Positions 1 through 10,849 of a stretch of 64,000 nt of DNA are shown one piece after another. Position numbers and translations under genes: made by a program. This stretch comes from Rhizoclosmatium globosum. Lineage: Eukaryota > Chytridiomycota > Chytridiomycetes > Chytridiales > Chytriomycetaceae. A model generated the notes under the pieces. It was not told the origin of the DNA. It saw only the letters and a list, made by a program, of their open reading frames with translations, and searched no databases. The DNA lies in contig MCGO01000025.1 of assembly GCA_002104985.1 (NCBI GenBank), forward strand, positions 434,001 through 498,000. The letters are read 5' to 3'. Numbering within the stretch: the first letter of the stretch is position 1; every line of letters starts with the position of its first letter.

Positions 1-173
1 CGTACCGTATGTGATGCGTCTGCCTCGACTGTGAATGACTTCTGCTGGATGGTCTTGATGGTGAGTTGCATCCTTGATTTGATTTTTGGTTTTTTCGAAT
101 TGCGTGGACGCGTTTGCTTGACACACACAACGTTCCTTCCCCCTTTCTTTATTTATATTTGAAATAAATGATT

Positions 174-1030
174 TTATACTGATGCATACGTAGTTGCTCT
201 ATTCAGCGACTTGATTCTCTCTTGCACCTTATTTTCCCTCTCCTTCTTTTCAAAATGGAGCATCACTTTCATGCGAAAGAGAAGAAGGTACATAACTGTA
301 GAAAACAGAAATCCAGCCAAAAACGCATCGGCGTCACCGAGCAGAACATTAAATGTGTAACAAACGATTATCAACAAGCACACCACTACGGAGGCAATTC
401 CATGGCGACTTATAATAAGAAACTGGTTATCCTCCCCTTTTTTTTCTGTTACAGACGTTCTTTTTAGAAACTTGGTGAAGGCCACGAGGCTCGTGACATC
501 AAAGGCAAATATAAACAGTGCAATCAGAGCGGGAATGACTTGATCGCATTCGGAAATAATTTTTAAAGCCTCGGGGTTATCCAGGGATAAAACACGCGCT
601 ACTCCAATGCCCACTTGGAAAACAAAAAGTATGGGCATAAGCTTCATTCCCAATGCCAAAGCGGAGCAGTCCTAGGAAATACTTCCTCTAGCAATGGAGC
701 TGCGCGAAGATAACTGTAAAATAAATACGCCGCTCTTGGATAACAATGAAGCAACCCTGTGCTGCATACAATCGTGCATATTCACTTGTCCACCGATACG
801 CCTTTTCTGAAAACGCAAATATTTCACAAAAATATACTCCCATTTGAGACGTAATCATGAGCATCAGTAGACTAGAAAATGGCGTGAAAATTGATTTGAC
901 ACAGAGCTCCTTCCTCGACCATGTACTTCACACACCATGATGAAATATATCAAAGCCAGTAGGAGGCCAAATGAAATTCCTGCCATCATCGCAGCAATAT
1001 AGGTTCCGGTTTGGACACGTTGAAATCCAT
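174..1030 (-). pseudogene. Decayed tandem copy of the multi-spanning membrane gene at 1441-2253
   Basis: The open frame at 174-659 matches the C-terminal half of the intact neighbour (shared GMKLMPILFV, FLKRTSV, FLFST.MYLLLFRMKVMLH). The N-terminal part is split into other frames at 864-1125, including a recognisable start at 1028-1030 followed by a Lys/Pro/Glu-Pro segment like that of the intact gene. Compared with the intact copy there are several single-base indels (for example one g missing where the intact copy reads gcgggag) plus many substitutions, and the C-terminal tail differs. The copy lies in a direct repeat unit of about 1.24 kb: the first 75 bases of the window recur near 1231-1305. 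It is most likely a pseudogene. Some indels could be sequencing errors, but the substitution load shows a real, diverged duplicate. Confidence 0.65.
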
Positions 1031-1440
1031 TGTTTATGGGAAAGTTGAAGACAATATCCACCCAATCCATTTAATAGAAGAGGTGTCAAAATGTGGATGA
1101 AATTTGATGTGTTTTTTTTAACCATGAATTATGTTGCGTCCAAAGCTGATGATGACATGATCCGAATGGAAATCTGTGTGTGGAACAAGTGAAGCAAGGA
1201 TGGTTACTCCTGGGCTTCCCTGCAGTTCATTCATTTATCAGTTCGTATGTGATGAGTCTGCATCGACTGTGAATGACTTCTGTTGGATGCTCTTGACGGT
1301 GAGTTTTGGTTTTTTTCGATTTGGGTGAACGCGTTTGCCTGGCACACACCACGTTCCTTCCCCTTTCTTTATTTATTATTTGAAATTGATGATCTTAAAC
1401 TGATGCACTTGTTCGATGCGCAGTTGATCCATTCAATGAT
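1031..1440. other. Intergenic spacer of the tandem duplication
   Basis: No gene is seen in this 410-bp stretch. It holds the promoter side of the decayed copy and the 3' side of the intact copy. From about 1231 it repeats the sequence at the very start of the window with a few substitutions, which marks the boundary of the duplicated unit. Confidence 0.6.
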
Positions 1441-2253
1441 CTAATTCTCTCTTGCGCCTTTCTTTCTTTCGCCAAGATGGAGCATCACCTTCATGCGAAA
1501 GAGAAGGAGATACATGATTGTAGAAAATAGAAATCCAAGCAAAAGCGCATCTGCGCTTCCAAAGAGAGCGGTGATGGCATAACAAACAATGATCAAGAAA
1601 CACACCACAACAGCAGCAATTCCATGATGGCTTATAATAAGAAACTGCTTATCCTCCATTTTCTCGGCTACAGATGTTCTCTTGAGAAACGTCGTAAAGG
1701 TCACAAGACTTGTGATGTCAAACGTTAGCATGCACACTGCAATCAGAACGGGAATGAATTGATCACACTGAGCAATAATTTCAAAAGGCTCAGGATCGTC
1801 GAAGAATACGACACGTGCCACTCCAATTACTCCTTGGCAAACGAAAAGAATGGGCATAAGTTTCATTCCTAATGCCAACGCGGGAGCAATCCTTGGGAAC
1901 ACGTCCTCAAACAATGGAGCTGCGCGAAGATAACTATAAAATAAATATGACGCTTCTTGCAGAACGATGAACCATGTTTGCACGGCAAACAATTCAGCAT
2001 ATTCTCTTGTCCACCGATACGCCTTCTCTGAAAACGCAAAGATTTCGCAAGCATATACTCCGGTTTGACACGTAATCATTAGGATCAGTAGACTTGAAAA
2101 TGGTGTGAAAATTGTTTTGAGGCTCAACTCTTTTTCACGGGTGTAGATTTCACACACGATTATGAAATAGATCAATCCTAGGAGGAGAAAAACGGAGACG
2201 GCTGTCATTATCGAGGCAATGTATGGCTCTGGTTTGGACGTGTTGAAATCCAT
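1441..2253 (-). CDS. Orphan seven-helix-type integral membrane protein (270 aa)
   Basis: An intronless frame with ATG at 2251-2253. The protein is almost entirely hydrophobic segments joined by short charged loops. I count about seven membrane helices: near residues 12-35, 45-70, 88-110, 125-148, 160-185, 205-228 and 232-252. It ends in a short basic tail (GERKKGAREN). The layout resembles the 7TM receptor-like families common in chytrids, but no DRY, NPxxY or retinal-lysine motif is evident, so I assign no function. It is the intact member of a tandem pair; the upstream copy at 174-1030 is broken. Confidence 0.7.
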   Translation of the reverse strand: MDFNTSKPEPYIASIMTAVSVFLLLGLIYFIIVCEIYTREKELSLKTIFTPFSSLLILMITCQTGVYACEIFAFSEKAYRWTREYAELFAVQTWFIVLQEASYLFYSYLRAAPLFEDVFPRIAPALALGMKLMPILFVCQGVIGVARVVFFDDPEPFEIIAQCDQFIPVLIAVCMLTFDITSLVTFTTFLKRTSVAEKMEDKQFLIISHHGIAAVVVCFLIIVCYAITALFGSADALLLGFLFSTIMYLLLFRMKVMLHLGERKKGAREN

Positions 2254-2483
2254 TGTTTATAGGAAAGTATTAAAAACAATACCCCACATAATCCATTACC
2301 ATATCAAAGAGGATGTGCAACAAACCTCCTTTTTTAAACTTTTGGAATAAACGAGTTTGTTTTGATCATGAATCATGTTGCGTCCAAATTGTCCAAATTC
2401 TGCTGATGAGTCACACTGATTTCCCCCCTTCAAAAGAAGAGACTCCCAAAACTCTGCTTCCACAAAAAAACATAAACACCAAA

Positions 2484-3140
2484 ATGGACGTCTTTTCCGA
2501 AGCACAGACATATCCAAACGAAGCTCCAGCAGCCAATACTACAACCGCCATGACTGCAAGCATGAGCGAAGTGGTACCCCACCACCCCGACGACGAACAC
2601 CACTCCCACGAATCCTTCAAACGCATCGTCGCCATCGCCATCGATTCCTCCCTCTTTGCCGAACACGCCTTAAACTGGGCAATCGCAAACTACCTCCAAA
2701 CAACCGACCTCGTGGTTCTCCTGAACGCGCGGACCTTTGTCACGCCGCCGGGAACCGTGTATATGGACGTTGCGAACTGGATTGATCAGCAGGAAGCCTT
2801 TTCCCGGTCCGCGAGTCATAAGCTTCTTCGCAGTGTGGCTGCGAGGTTGAAGGGGCTTGGGTTCGCGTGTAAGGCGATTGCGTTGAAGGGGGATGTGAAG
2901 GATGAGATTTGTAGGAAGGCGAAGGAGGTGCATGCGGATACGTTGATTGTGGGGTCGCGTGGGTTGGGGTACTTTTCGAGGGCGCTTGTGGGGTCGTTAG
3001 TGATTACTGTGTTCATTACGCGCATTGTCGGTTCTTGTTATTAAGCCGTCTGAGGAGGAGTTGGCGGCTTTGAAATGGCGCATTCAAACCAAGATTCGGC
3101 TGTGAATGTGAACTTGAATCCAGAACAAGTCGCTGCTTGA
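2484..3140 (+). CDS. Universal stress protein (UspA-fold), C-terminus split by three one-base deletions
   Basis: The start ATG at 2484 is in good context (aaaATGg). An acidic, His-rich N-terminal tail of about 45 residues precedes a Usp domain: KRIVAIAIDSSLFAEHALNWA (strand 1 and helix 1), and the nucleotide-loop signature in ADTLIVGSRGLGYFSRALVGS (the G-x2-G-x9-G(S/T) ATP motif). As read, the frame stops at 3042-3044. The remaining conserved strand (SDYCVHYAHC, then VLVIKPSEEE) is present but needs one extra base near 2997, near 3031 and near 3076. After the third correction the original frame is restored and runs to a stop at 3138-3140. Usp proteins bind ATP and act in stress survival. The domain identity is solid; whether the breaks are real is not known. 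Confidence 0.75.
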
Positions 3141-3331
3141 TTGTCATTCCCTGTATATTATTCGCTTTCTGCATTTTCACCTTTAATATATTTTTGTTTG
3201 CAATCTTTCATGGTATACGTCATAATTGGTCAATCTATAAAAATAGCCTATCTTTATTAAAACAAAATGAATCAGAATAAAAGAATATTGAAGCGGAACC
3301 CTAACTCCTCTTGACGTAATTAACGAAAACA

Positions 3332-5505
3332 CTAATCCAAATCCATCAATTCCAAGCACTCTTCCACCACTACCAAAGTTTTCTCTGTGACTGAAAGTTC
3401 TTCCAATATGTTTCTGATTGGCTCCCAATCATTTCGATCCACAAACTCCGAACGGCCTCTCATTGTTGCCTCTTCCCGCAGAATCTCTCGCAAGCCCTCA
3501 CAGATACATCGCACAACACCATCCCCATTCATACACCCATCCAAAACCTCCAACCACCCTTCATCAACCCAACAACCCTCTTACAACTCAGCCCCCACTC
3601 CTCAACCACAATCTGAACCCCAAACTCCAAACCTTTACATAAAATCATCCACCCATCCGTAACCACAACCGGCACAACCTTCCTCACCCTCGAATCATAC
3701 TCATTCACCCTCCAAACCCCACGACACTCTCGCAACGCCCCATCAACAGTCTCAATCACAACCGCCATCCAAACCCTCCACGTCTCAACCGCACCCCGTC
3801 CACCCCTCCCAGCCTCCACAACCGCATCCAAACACGCCTCGTCCGAAAAACACGCGACACAAGCCGGAACGCGTGGGGAGCAGGAACGGCGACATCTCCT
3901 GTGTCGGGTCAAAGTTCTGCGTGGATTCCAGGGCGGCGGCGAGGATGTCTGTGAGGCTGCTTGTTTGGCTGAGGGTGAGTGTGTTTGGGGAGGGTGATGT
4001 TGTTGGGAGGGAGGATGTGAGGAGGGGAGGAGGATGTGGATTGATGAAGGGGAGATTAGGTCTTTTTTGAGGAGGAGGGTGTAGCCGTGGAGGAGGCGGA
4101 ACATTGTTTGGATTGGAGGGCGGGTTGATGTGGGGAAAGGCGGAGGAGTTTTGAGAGCGCGTTGTTGTGTGGATTGTGTCTGGGTCCAGGATTCCTATCG
4201 AGTTTGGTGTCCAATCTTGTTGGAGCGTGTCTTCGTGGTGGCTTTCGATTGATGTTATTATTTTTGTGAGGTGACTGAGAAGGAGGTTTCGAATCTGGTG
4301 TGTTGTGGTAATGGCTTCATCTTCTGAGTCGGAATCATTTGCGAGTGTGAATAGGTTGTTGCTCTTTGTCGGCCGTTCTTTACAACTTTGTGTGTTGTAC
4401 ATATAAGAAACGAGTTTCTTGTCGTATTCCGTTTGAGCTTGCATCCGCTGTGCGGTCCGTATTTTTCTTTCCACATCCTGGATTGATAGAACTGATGACT
4501 GTTCATTGTCTGCTTTGAAAGAGTCCATGGTTGAGTGGTAATCCCTCAAGGCTCCAGAATAATCTTGCAAATTCTGCCTCGCCATTCCTCTCCGAAATAT
4601 TGCGGTTCGTAAAATCTCTTTGTCCGTGTTACCATCCAAAGATGTTTTCAAGCCCGTACTTTCGAGTACCCGTTCCAGCACCATATCACAATCATCCACA
4701 GCCCCATAAAAATCATGAAGAGAGAGTTTTGCTGAGGCCCGGTCACAAAATAAGGATTGATCTGGTGCAATAGGAACAGGGTCTGGGACCTGGCACAACC
4801 CGTAAAACGCAAACTTGAGCCTCAATTGCTGCAGTATGTATTCTGGCTTTGAATGTACTTTATCATATTGAATTATTTGTTGGTATGAAGGATGTAGGCA
4901 TATTTCAATGGCCTTGGTATAATTCAGTATAGCCGACGCAGGGTCACGGTTCACGATTGCTTTTTGGGCCAGAGTTTTGTAGTGAGCAGATATTTGCACT
5001 AGCTTGTTTGTGATTGTGTGCAAATGTTTTTGTTTTGGTTGATGGTCTTTTTTTGGAGGTTTTGTTGGTGTTGTGGAGGAGGAGGCGTGATTGAGGTACC
5101 AATCTCTATTATCGCATCACTTAATTTTGCGGACATGAATAGGTGTTTAAGAGACGATTGTTTTCGGAGAGTGATGTCAGACCTTGGGGTGGCTGGAAGT
5201 TGGTCGATATCATTGAAATCGAGGTTTACACAGCAAGAGTCTTGCTTATCAATAGCCTAAGAACAATAAAACGTGAGAACTTTGGGGTTGCTGATAGTAC
5301 GACAGTTTGAGGGAAACGCGCTTACATTTGCATTGTTCAGTCGGAAGGGGTCGTTTCGGATTGACACGAAATCCGGGGGTTGCGAGTAGAGCACGTCAAT
5401 CTCGGCCGTGAGAGTATCCGTTGAGCTTTTCGTCCGTGATCGTGTCTCATTTTTCCAGACTGTTGGCTGTGTGGACAAGGGAGAAGGGGAACGGGTTGGC
5501 TTCAT
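3332..5505 (-). CDS. Tetratricopeptide-repeat protein, frame interrupted
   Basis: The probable start ATG is 5503-5505. Exon 1 ends near 5327 at an intron GTAAGC...TTAG (to about 5262). Exon 2 then stays open to a run of seven A near 5063, where one more A joins it to the long frame 3785-5023. That frame has two or three TPR-like helical pairs near its N-terminus (AQKAIVNRDPASAILNYTKA; LHDFYGAVDDCDMVLERV; ARQNLQDYSGALRDYHSTMD), as in TPR co-chaperones. A low-complexity Ser/Thr/Pro region follows. A further C-terminal segment needs one base fewer in a C4 run near 3877 and one base more near 3550, ending at the stop at 3332-3334. The middle, proline-rich part may itself be misframed. TPRs mediate protein binding, often to Hsp70/Hsp90; the partner is unknown. 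Confidence 0.5.
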
Positions 5506-5583
5506 TGTGACTTCAAATTTTGCGACTGTCCCTTCAAACACAACCAACCACCACCACACACTTTCAGCACCATTTGACCCACC

Positions 5584-8500
5584 ATGATGACCACAATACC
5601 TACCATAGAATCATTCAGAGCAGCTACTTCGAAGCTTATGGATATTAATACGGGCGATAATGTAAGCTCGCATCTACACTAATGGATCAGTTGACAGCTT
5701 GCTCACCTTCGTTACCACAATCTGAATCAGGTGCAGGACGACCTCTCTTTCATTACAGCCTATTCAGTCATTCTCAATTCGGCATTTGGCGACGACAAAC
5801 TGAAGCTTCTCGCAGCCAATTCAATTCCAAAGTACGTTGCGTCGTTTCCAAAGCTGATGGACGAAGCGGTGGAGCGCCAGCTGGTGCGTTGAATCAATTA
5901 AGTGCTGTTCAGTGGGCTAATGCGCATCAACTGAAGGATCTCTGTGAGGACGATGATGCAAACATTCGACATGCGGCAATTAAGGCTCTTCCCCAGTTTG
6001 TCAGGCATAATACACACTTTGCCTTCAAAATATCAGATGTTCTGTGTCAGTTGATGCAAACAGGCTAGTTTGCGTGTACTCACTCTCTCCCTCTTTGCTC
6101 ATACCTTTTCAGAGATAACTCTCGAATTTGCATCGTTGAAACTGCCCTTCTCTCATGCTATTCATACAATCCATGCTCACTGCAAATACAATATTTGGCC
6201 AGTTATACTCTGGAGCTATCCCTCAGATCCGGGAAAAGATTCTGTCGTTTGTCCTCTCCAAACTGAACCCATCCCTTTTGATTCAAAGACTTGCTTGTCG
6301 CTACTTGGCTGGAATCGACACATTCTTGGCGAAATCCTGTATGTCTGTAGCGCAGGGAAAGGGGCCTGGATATCGGAGGAAGCTTTCTCCAAGCTCATGG
6401 ATTTTGTTACACAACACGTTTGACGAAGGAATTCCAAAGCAAGATCCCCTTATTGGAGAGCTTGTGTTGAAAATCTTGGTTGGATCTATTGAAGCTCGGG
6501 TACCGTATGACGTGAGTTAACCTTCGAATTTCTCCTTTCACCTTCAAGAAATCTAATTCAAGGCATATAGCCTGCTCGACCTGACTCTATCAAAACACTT
6601 TCAAAAAATCTCAAACTCGCAAGACCATTGTGTCTCCCGCCGTACAATCACAAACCCCTCGCCCTCATCAAATTCTTTCTTCTCCGAGTCATTGTTCGTG
6701 ACCAGTTTCAGCGATTCGCCACCGAATCAAAGCGTCACAGTGCGCTTAAAATTCTTGCAGATACTGTTAAATTGGGTGCAAGGCTGATATGATGATGCCT
6801 GTTTGGATCGTTGCATTGACGGATTTGACGAAAGTGAGTGACATTTCGAATGTCTTTTTACCGGTAGTTTATAACATGCAATAGCGGCATATTCCAACGA
6901 GTAGAGACGATAATCTTGAAACCCTCATGTTTTCAAAACTAGAATGTATCCTCTATGTCTTTTATGAAGTACAAAGTCAGGTGCGTCTCTGTTTATCGTA
7001 CCTGCGGTCAGAAAGACTGATTTCGATTTCTTGTCTTTTCAGAATTCTGAGTATTTATCCAAAACCCTGTCAGTTCAGCGTTGACAGACTACTTGAAAGC
7101 ATTATACTCGGCTACACAACGACTGTTGTCAATCTCAAATGCACAATACTCTCACGTACAACAACGCGTTCTGGAAAATTGCAAGCTTCTCGCGACGGAA
7201 CTCATGAAGCCAATCACGAAGCGTATGAATCATTCTCGATTCATGAACAACTTCAAAGTCTCTTGGATCCATACAAACACTGATGAAAAGGCAAATGTGG
7301 AAGTTATCGTGATAGATTCGGTTGATGGAAGTCCTGTTGATTCCAAGAAACGAAGGGCTGTCGTGGAACAGGCCTCAGATATACCACAGAAGCGCGGAAA
7401 GACGATTGTGGGTGCGTCAGCGTCCTCGTCAGCTGCGACAAGTATTTATATAGTCGAAAAGTCACCCATTAGAAAGATTGTGTGGGAAACTCCGAAAAGA
7501 TCAAATAGCCCAGAACACCCTCCAACGCATGGGTTGAAAGGAAATCTGGTGGAACAAATTCCGGTCGTCGTTCCTGAGCCACGCAAGAATATCGCAGAAC
7601 GCCTTTCATTGCCTACTCCATGGTTGTACCGACTAAACCTTCTTTGTCTATTGCGGAACGACTATCTCGGCCTCCACCAGCTCCTCCTATGCCACTTCAA
7701 CCTCTTACACCGTATATTCCACTACGAGATCACCTGTTTCACAAGTGTTAATCCAATCTGCGACACTGACGCAAACTAGTCCATCAACTCCACCACCTCC
7801 ACCACCTCCCCCGCCACCGAAAACGTTGAAGCTGTTGTTACATCGACACAAACGAGTCCACCAAAGCCTCCTCCACCTCCACGCACACGGGAAATGCATA
7901 CGCAAACAAATAAGCCTGAGCCACAGCCTCGTAAACAACTTACATTTTCGGAAGTCAAAACGGTGGATGTTTTCCCAGAGGTTTACAGTGTGAATTCTGG
8001 TAGCGAAAGCCAGCCTATTTATTATAGGCAGCCTCAACAACAGCCACATCCATACTACGGACAACACGTTGTAGTTTTACAGCAACCACAGCAACAGCAG
8101 TCTATGTTTGTACAGCAACAACCTATTGGAGTTCCCAGTACCTCCTTTGTTCCTCTAGAACAACAACATCGACGCGGTTCCCAACAACAAGTCACCATGG
8201 TAGAATGTGCTTTTGTGTCACAACAGCAACAACAACAACAGCATCGGCCCGTCAATATTGCAGGTGTTGCTTCGCAGCAGTCACGAGGATTGAATATTGC
8301 TGGAAAAGCACTGCAACAGTTTCAACAAGCTCCAGCACCTCCTTTAATTCAACAACATCAAAATGGGCAAGCTTACTTTGTGCCGCAACATGGCGAGCAT
8401 GTAACTCAAATGATGATGAATCCAATTCCTTCACAGCAGACACAAATAGGGGCTTCTTCTGTCATTGAAATGCGCGCATCTCCATTTGATGGTATCCCAG

Positions 8501-8694
8501 AGAAAGATGGTCGTCGGATAATGAAGGTTCCTCAAGCACAGTCGCAACAGACACAAGGAATTAATGTGTTGGGTCGTGCAAGTGCAACTCCACAGCCACA
8601 TGCAGAGCTGCAACCGCAACCACAACAACCTCAGTTGAAACAAGAACAAATCAGTATTGTGAATAGGAGTATAGTGGGACGAGGAAGTCGTTAA
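5584..8694 (+). CDS. API5-like (apoptosis inhibitor 5) HEAT-repeat protein with Gln-rich C-terminal extension
   Basis: ATG at 5584. Exon pieces match the API5/AAC-11 helical repeat fold: LLAANSIPKYVASFPKLMDE and ERQL, spliced to DLCEDDDANIRHAAIKALP by a 53-bp intron (5884-5936), then FGQLYSGAIPQIREKILSFV. More introns fall near 5659, 6070-6112, 6518 and 6830-7045. The API5-like part ends near 7260. The tail is basic, Ser/Pro-rich and then Gln-rich (runs of 4-7 Gln), with several short repeats of the type [I/V]-N-[I/V]-[A/L]-G-x-A and [N/S]-I-A-E-R-L-S. Three missing bases (near 7621, 7712 and 7822) must be supplied to read 7081-8694 as one frame, and together they restore the starting frame. 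API5 family proteins are nuclear and anti-apoptotic in animals. The long Gln-rich tail is not part of the usual family. Confidence 0.65.
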
Positions 8695-9039
8695 CTCGGA
8701 TGACGAATCCGTTCCCTCCTTTTTCTTCGCGTGTTGTATAGTTATGCTGAATAAAAACGTGGATTCTATTTTTGCTTAGTGTTGTATTTTCCGAAGCAGA
8801 GCAAGGGACAATGGATCTGAGTGAGGAGGTTCACAATTTTTCCCCTCAACACACACTTCCCCCATCAAACAACGCAAAGGTGAGGATTACCGATCACCGC
8901 GCCCCCCAGATCAAACACCTTTCGAGGATATTAAACGAGGCTCTAATGGACGGTCTCCACCTTAAAACCCCCTTCCCCTTGTGAACAACCCCACCACCTA
9001 ACACACACAACCAAAACCCAACCCAAAAACAAACCCAGA
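8695..9039. other. Intergenic region between the API5-like and PKA regulatory genes
   Basis: No gene is seen. A polyadenylation-type AATAAA near 8751 lies just downstream of the API5-like stop. The stretch 8985-9038 is a C/A-rich, purine-poor leader immediately before the next start codon, typical of a fungal 5' UTR. Confidence 0.5.
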
Positions 9040-10635
9040 ATGGCAGGCGACACGGACATGGACGAGTTCGCAGTTCCCGCCGAGTTTCCCGAAATCCTCA
9101 AAGATCTGAACCGCGAAGTTCTTCGTGCGCAGCCAAAGGACATTTACCAGTTCTGCTCAACGTATTTCCACAACAAACTGGCTGAGCAGCGGAAGGAGCT
9201 TATTGAACTTGGTGAGTAGTGAAGGGGGTGTTTTAGGGACTGGGAAGGGAGGTGGTGGGACTGGGTGGCTGTGAAGGGGACGGGATCATCAATGAATTAG
9301 TTTGGGGTGGTTGGTTTGTCTGTTGTGTATCATTAGGGCTGCCCCAGGCTTCCTCTCTTCTCTCCCCTGTCTCTCTTATAAATGTAATTATTAATTTATT
9401 CTTCTTCTCTTTAATCCCTCCTTCTCACTGTCCTTGTCTGTGTCCATCCAATATCCACGTCACCACCACGTACCACTGGATTAATTACACACACTATTCA
9501 AACGCCCATTTTCAAAACACTGGATTTGATGAACAATCAGCCGCTGGAATCACCAGCACCGAAGACGATGAGGGCGTTGCTCAAAAGTCAAAGTCCAAAC
9601 AAGACTTGAAAGAGGAAGATAGCGATGAGGATTCTGACGAGGAATCCGATGAAGAGCCTGCTGCACCACCTCCACCACCAACAAACCATAACCGTGGACG
9701 TCGTACTTCTGTTTCCGCCGAATCAATGGCCCCAACCTTGGACAAGGACTTTGTCGCCGTTGTTATCCCCAAATCCGCTGAGCAAAAGTCCCGGATCCAG
9801 GCCTCTATCAAAAATAACTTCCTCTTCAGAACTTGTGATGAAGAACAGTACAGGGATGTTGTTGACGCAATGTCTGAGAAGCGCGTGGCCGCTGGTGAAG
9901 AAGTCATTAAGCAGGGTGGTGTCGGTGACTTCTTCTATGTCGTTGAAACCGGTACTCTCGATGTCTTTGTCTCCAAAAACGGAAACCCACCTGTCAAGGT
10001 GTACGAGTACGGTGACGGAGGCAGTTTCGGTGAACTTGCTTTGATGTACAACGCTCCTCGTGCTGCTACTGTCGTGGCTACAAGTGAAAGCGTCTTGTGG
10101 GCTTTGGACCGTGTCACTTTCCGTCGAATCTTGATGGAGAACACGAGCAGAAAGAGAAGGATGTATGAAGGGTTCTTGGAGGAGGTCAAGCTGTTGTCTA
10201 GTTTGGAGCCATACGAGCGTCACAAGATTGCTGATGTCTTGGAGAGTCAAGTTTTCAATGAGGGAGAGATTGTGATTCGACAGGGCGATGTTGGAGAACA
10301 GTTTTACATTATTGAGAGTGGAGAGGCTGCTGTTTCTAAACTGATTGATGGAGTGGAGCACCAGTACCCCAACCTGAAGAAGGGTGATTACTTCGGAGGT
10401 ACGCTTGTTTTTCGTTCAAGTTTATCACTTATTTTAACTCCCTTCCATTACAAAAGAACTTGCTCTGTTAACAGACCAACCTCGTCAAGCTACCATTCGT
10501 GCCACTGCTGGGCGATTGAAGGTTGCCACTATGGGTAAAAAGGCCTTTGTTCGTCTTCTCGGACCCGTTGTGGACATTATTAAGCGAAACGCCAACGACT
10601 ATGCACAAATCAAGAGTCATATTGCTAGCCCCTAG
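9040..10635 (+). CDS. cAMP-dependent protein kinase regulatory subunit with RIIa docking domain
   Basis: Exon 1 (from ATG 9040) encodes a RIIa dimerisation/docking domain ([24 protein letters not shown]). The first intron starts GTGAGT at 9212; I could not fix its acceptor, which lies somewhere before about 9545. Exon 2 has an acidic linker, a proline run and the inhibitor site [10 protein letters not shown], an RII-type phosphorylatable site, then cyclic-nucleotide domain A with the phosphate-binding cassette [16 protein letters not shown]. Domain B is interrupted by a 58-bp intron (10399-10456), after which the cassette continues [14 protein letters not shown], ending at stop 10633-10635. 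It binds cAMP and releases the PKA catalytic subunit. A close paralogue lies 214 bp downstream and an adenylyl cyclase just beyond it. Confidence 0.9.
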
Positions 10636-10849
10636 ACTTTCTTATTCTTTCTGTTCATTGTTTTTGAGTGGTTGAAGGTTGGGGCACTATGGAACTTAAA
10701 AGTTGGAGTTTGTTTTTGCTTTTCCATCTTTGTTTCTTTTTCGTTTCCTTTTTTTAGTTTTTGAATGAATAAAGCAGGTTTTCTCCTTCACTTTTTGATT
10801 CAACTGACAATTCTGTTGTAAAAAGACCCAGACCCCTTGTCGCTAAATC

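Noticed and set aside
2997..3080. Programmed frameshifting or a mini-intron in the stress protein gene
   Set aside because: Three separate shifts within 80 bp each need one missing base and together restore the frame; no splice sites fit, and sequence error is simpler.
8055..8255. Minus-strand Cys-rich open frame (runs of Cys)
   Set aside because: It is only the reverse complement of the CAA/CAG repeats that encode Gln runs in the API5-like tail.
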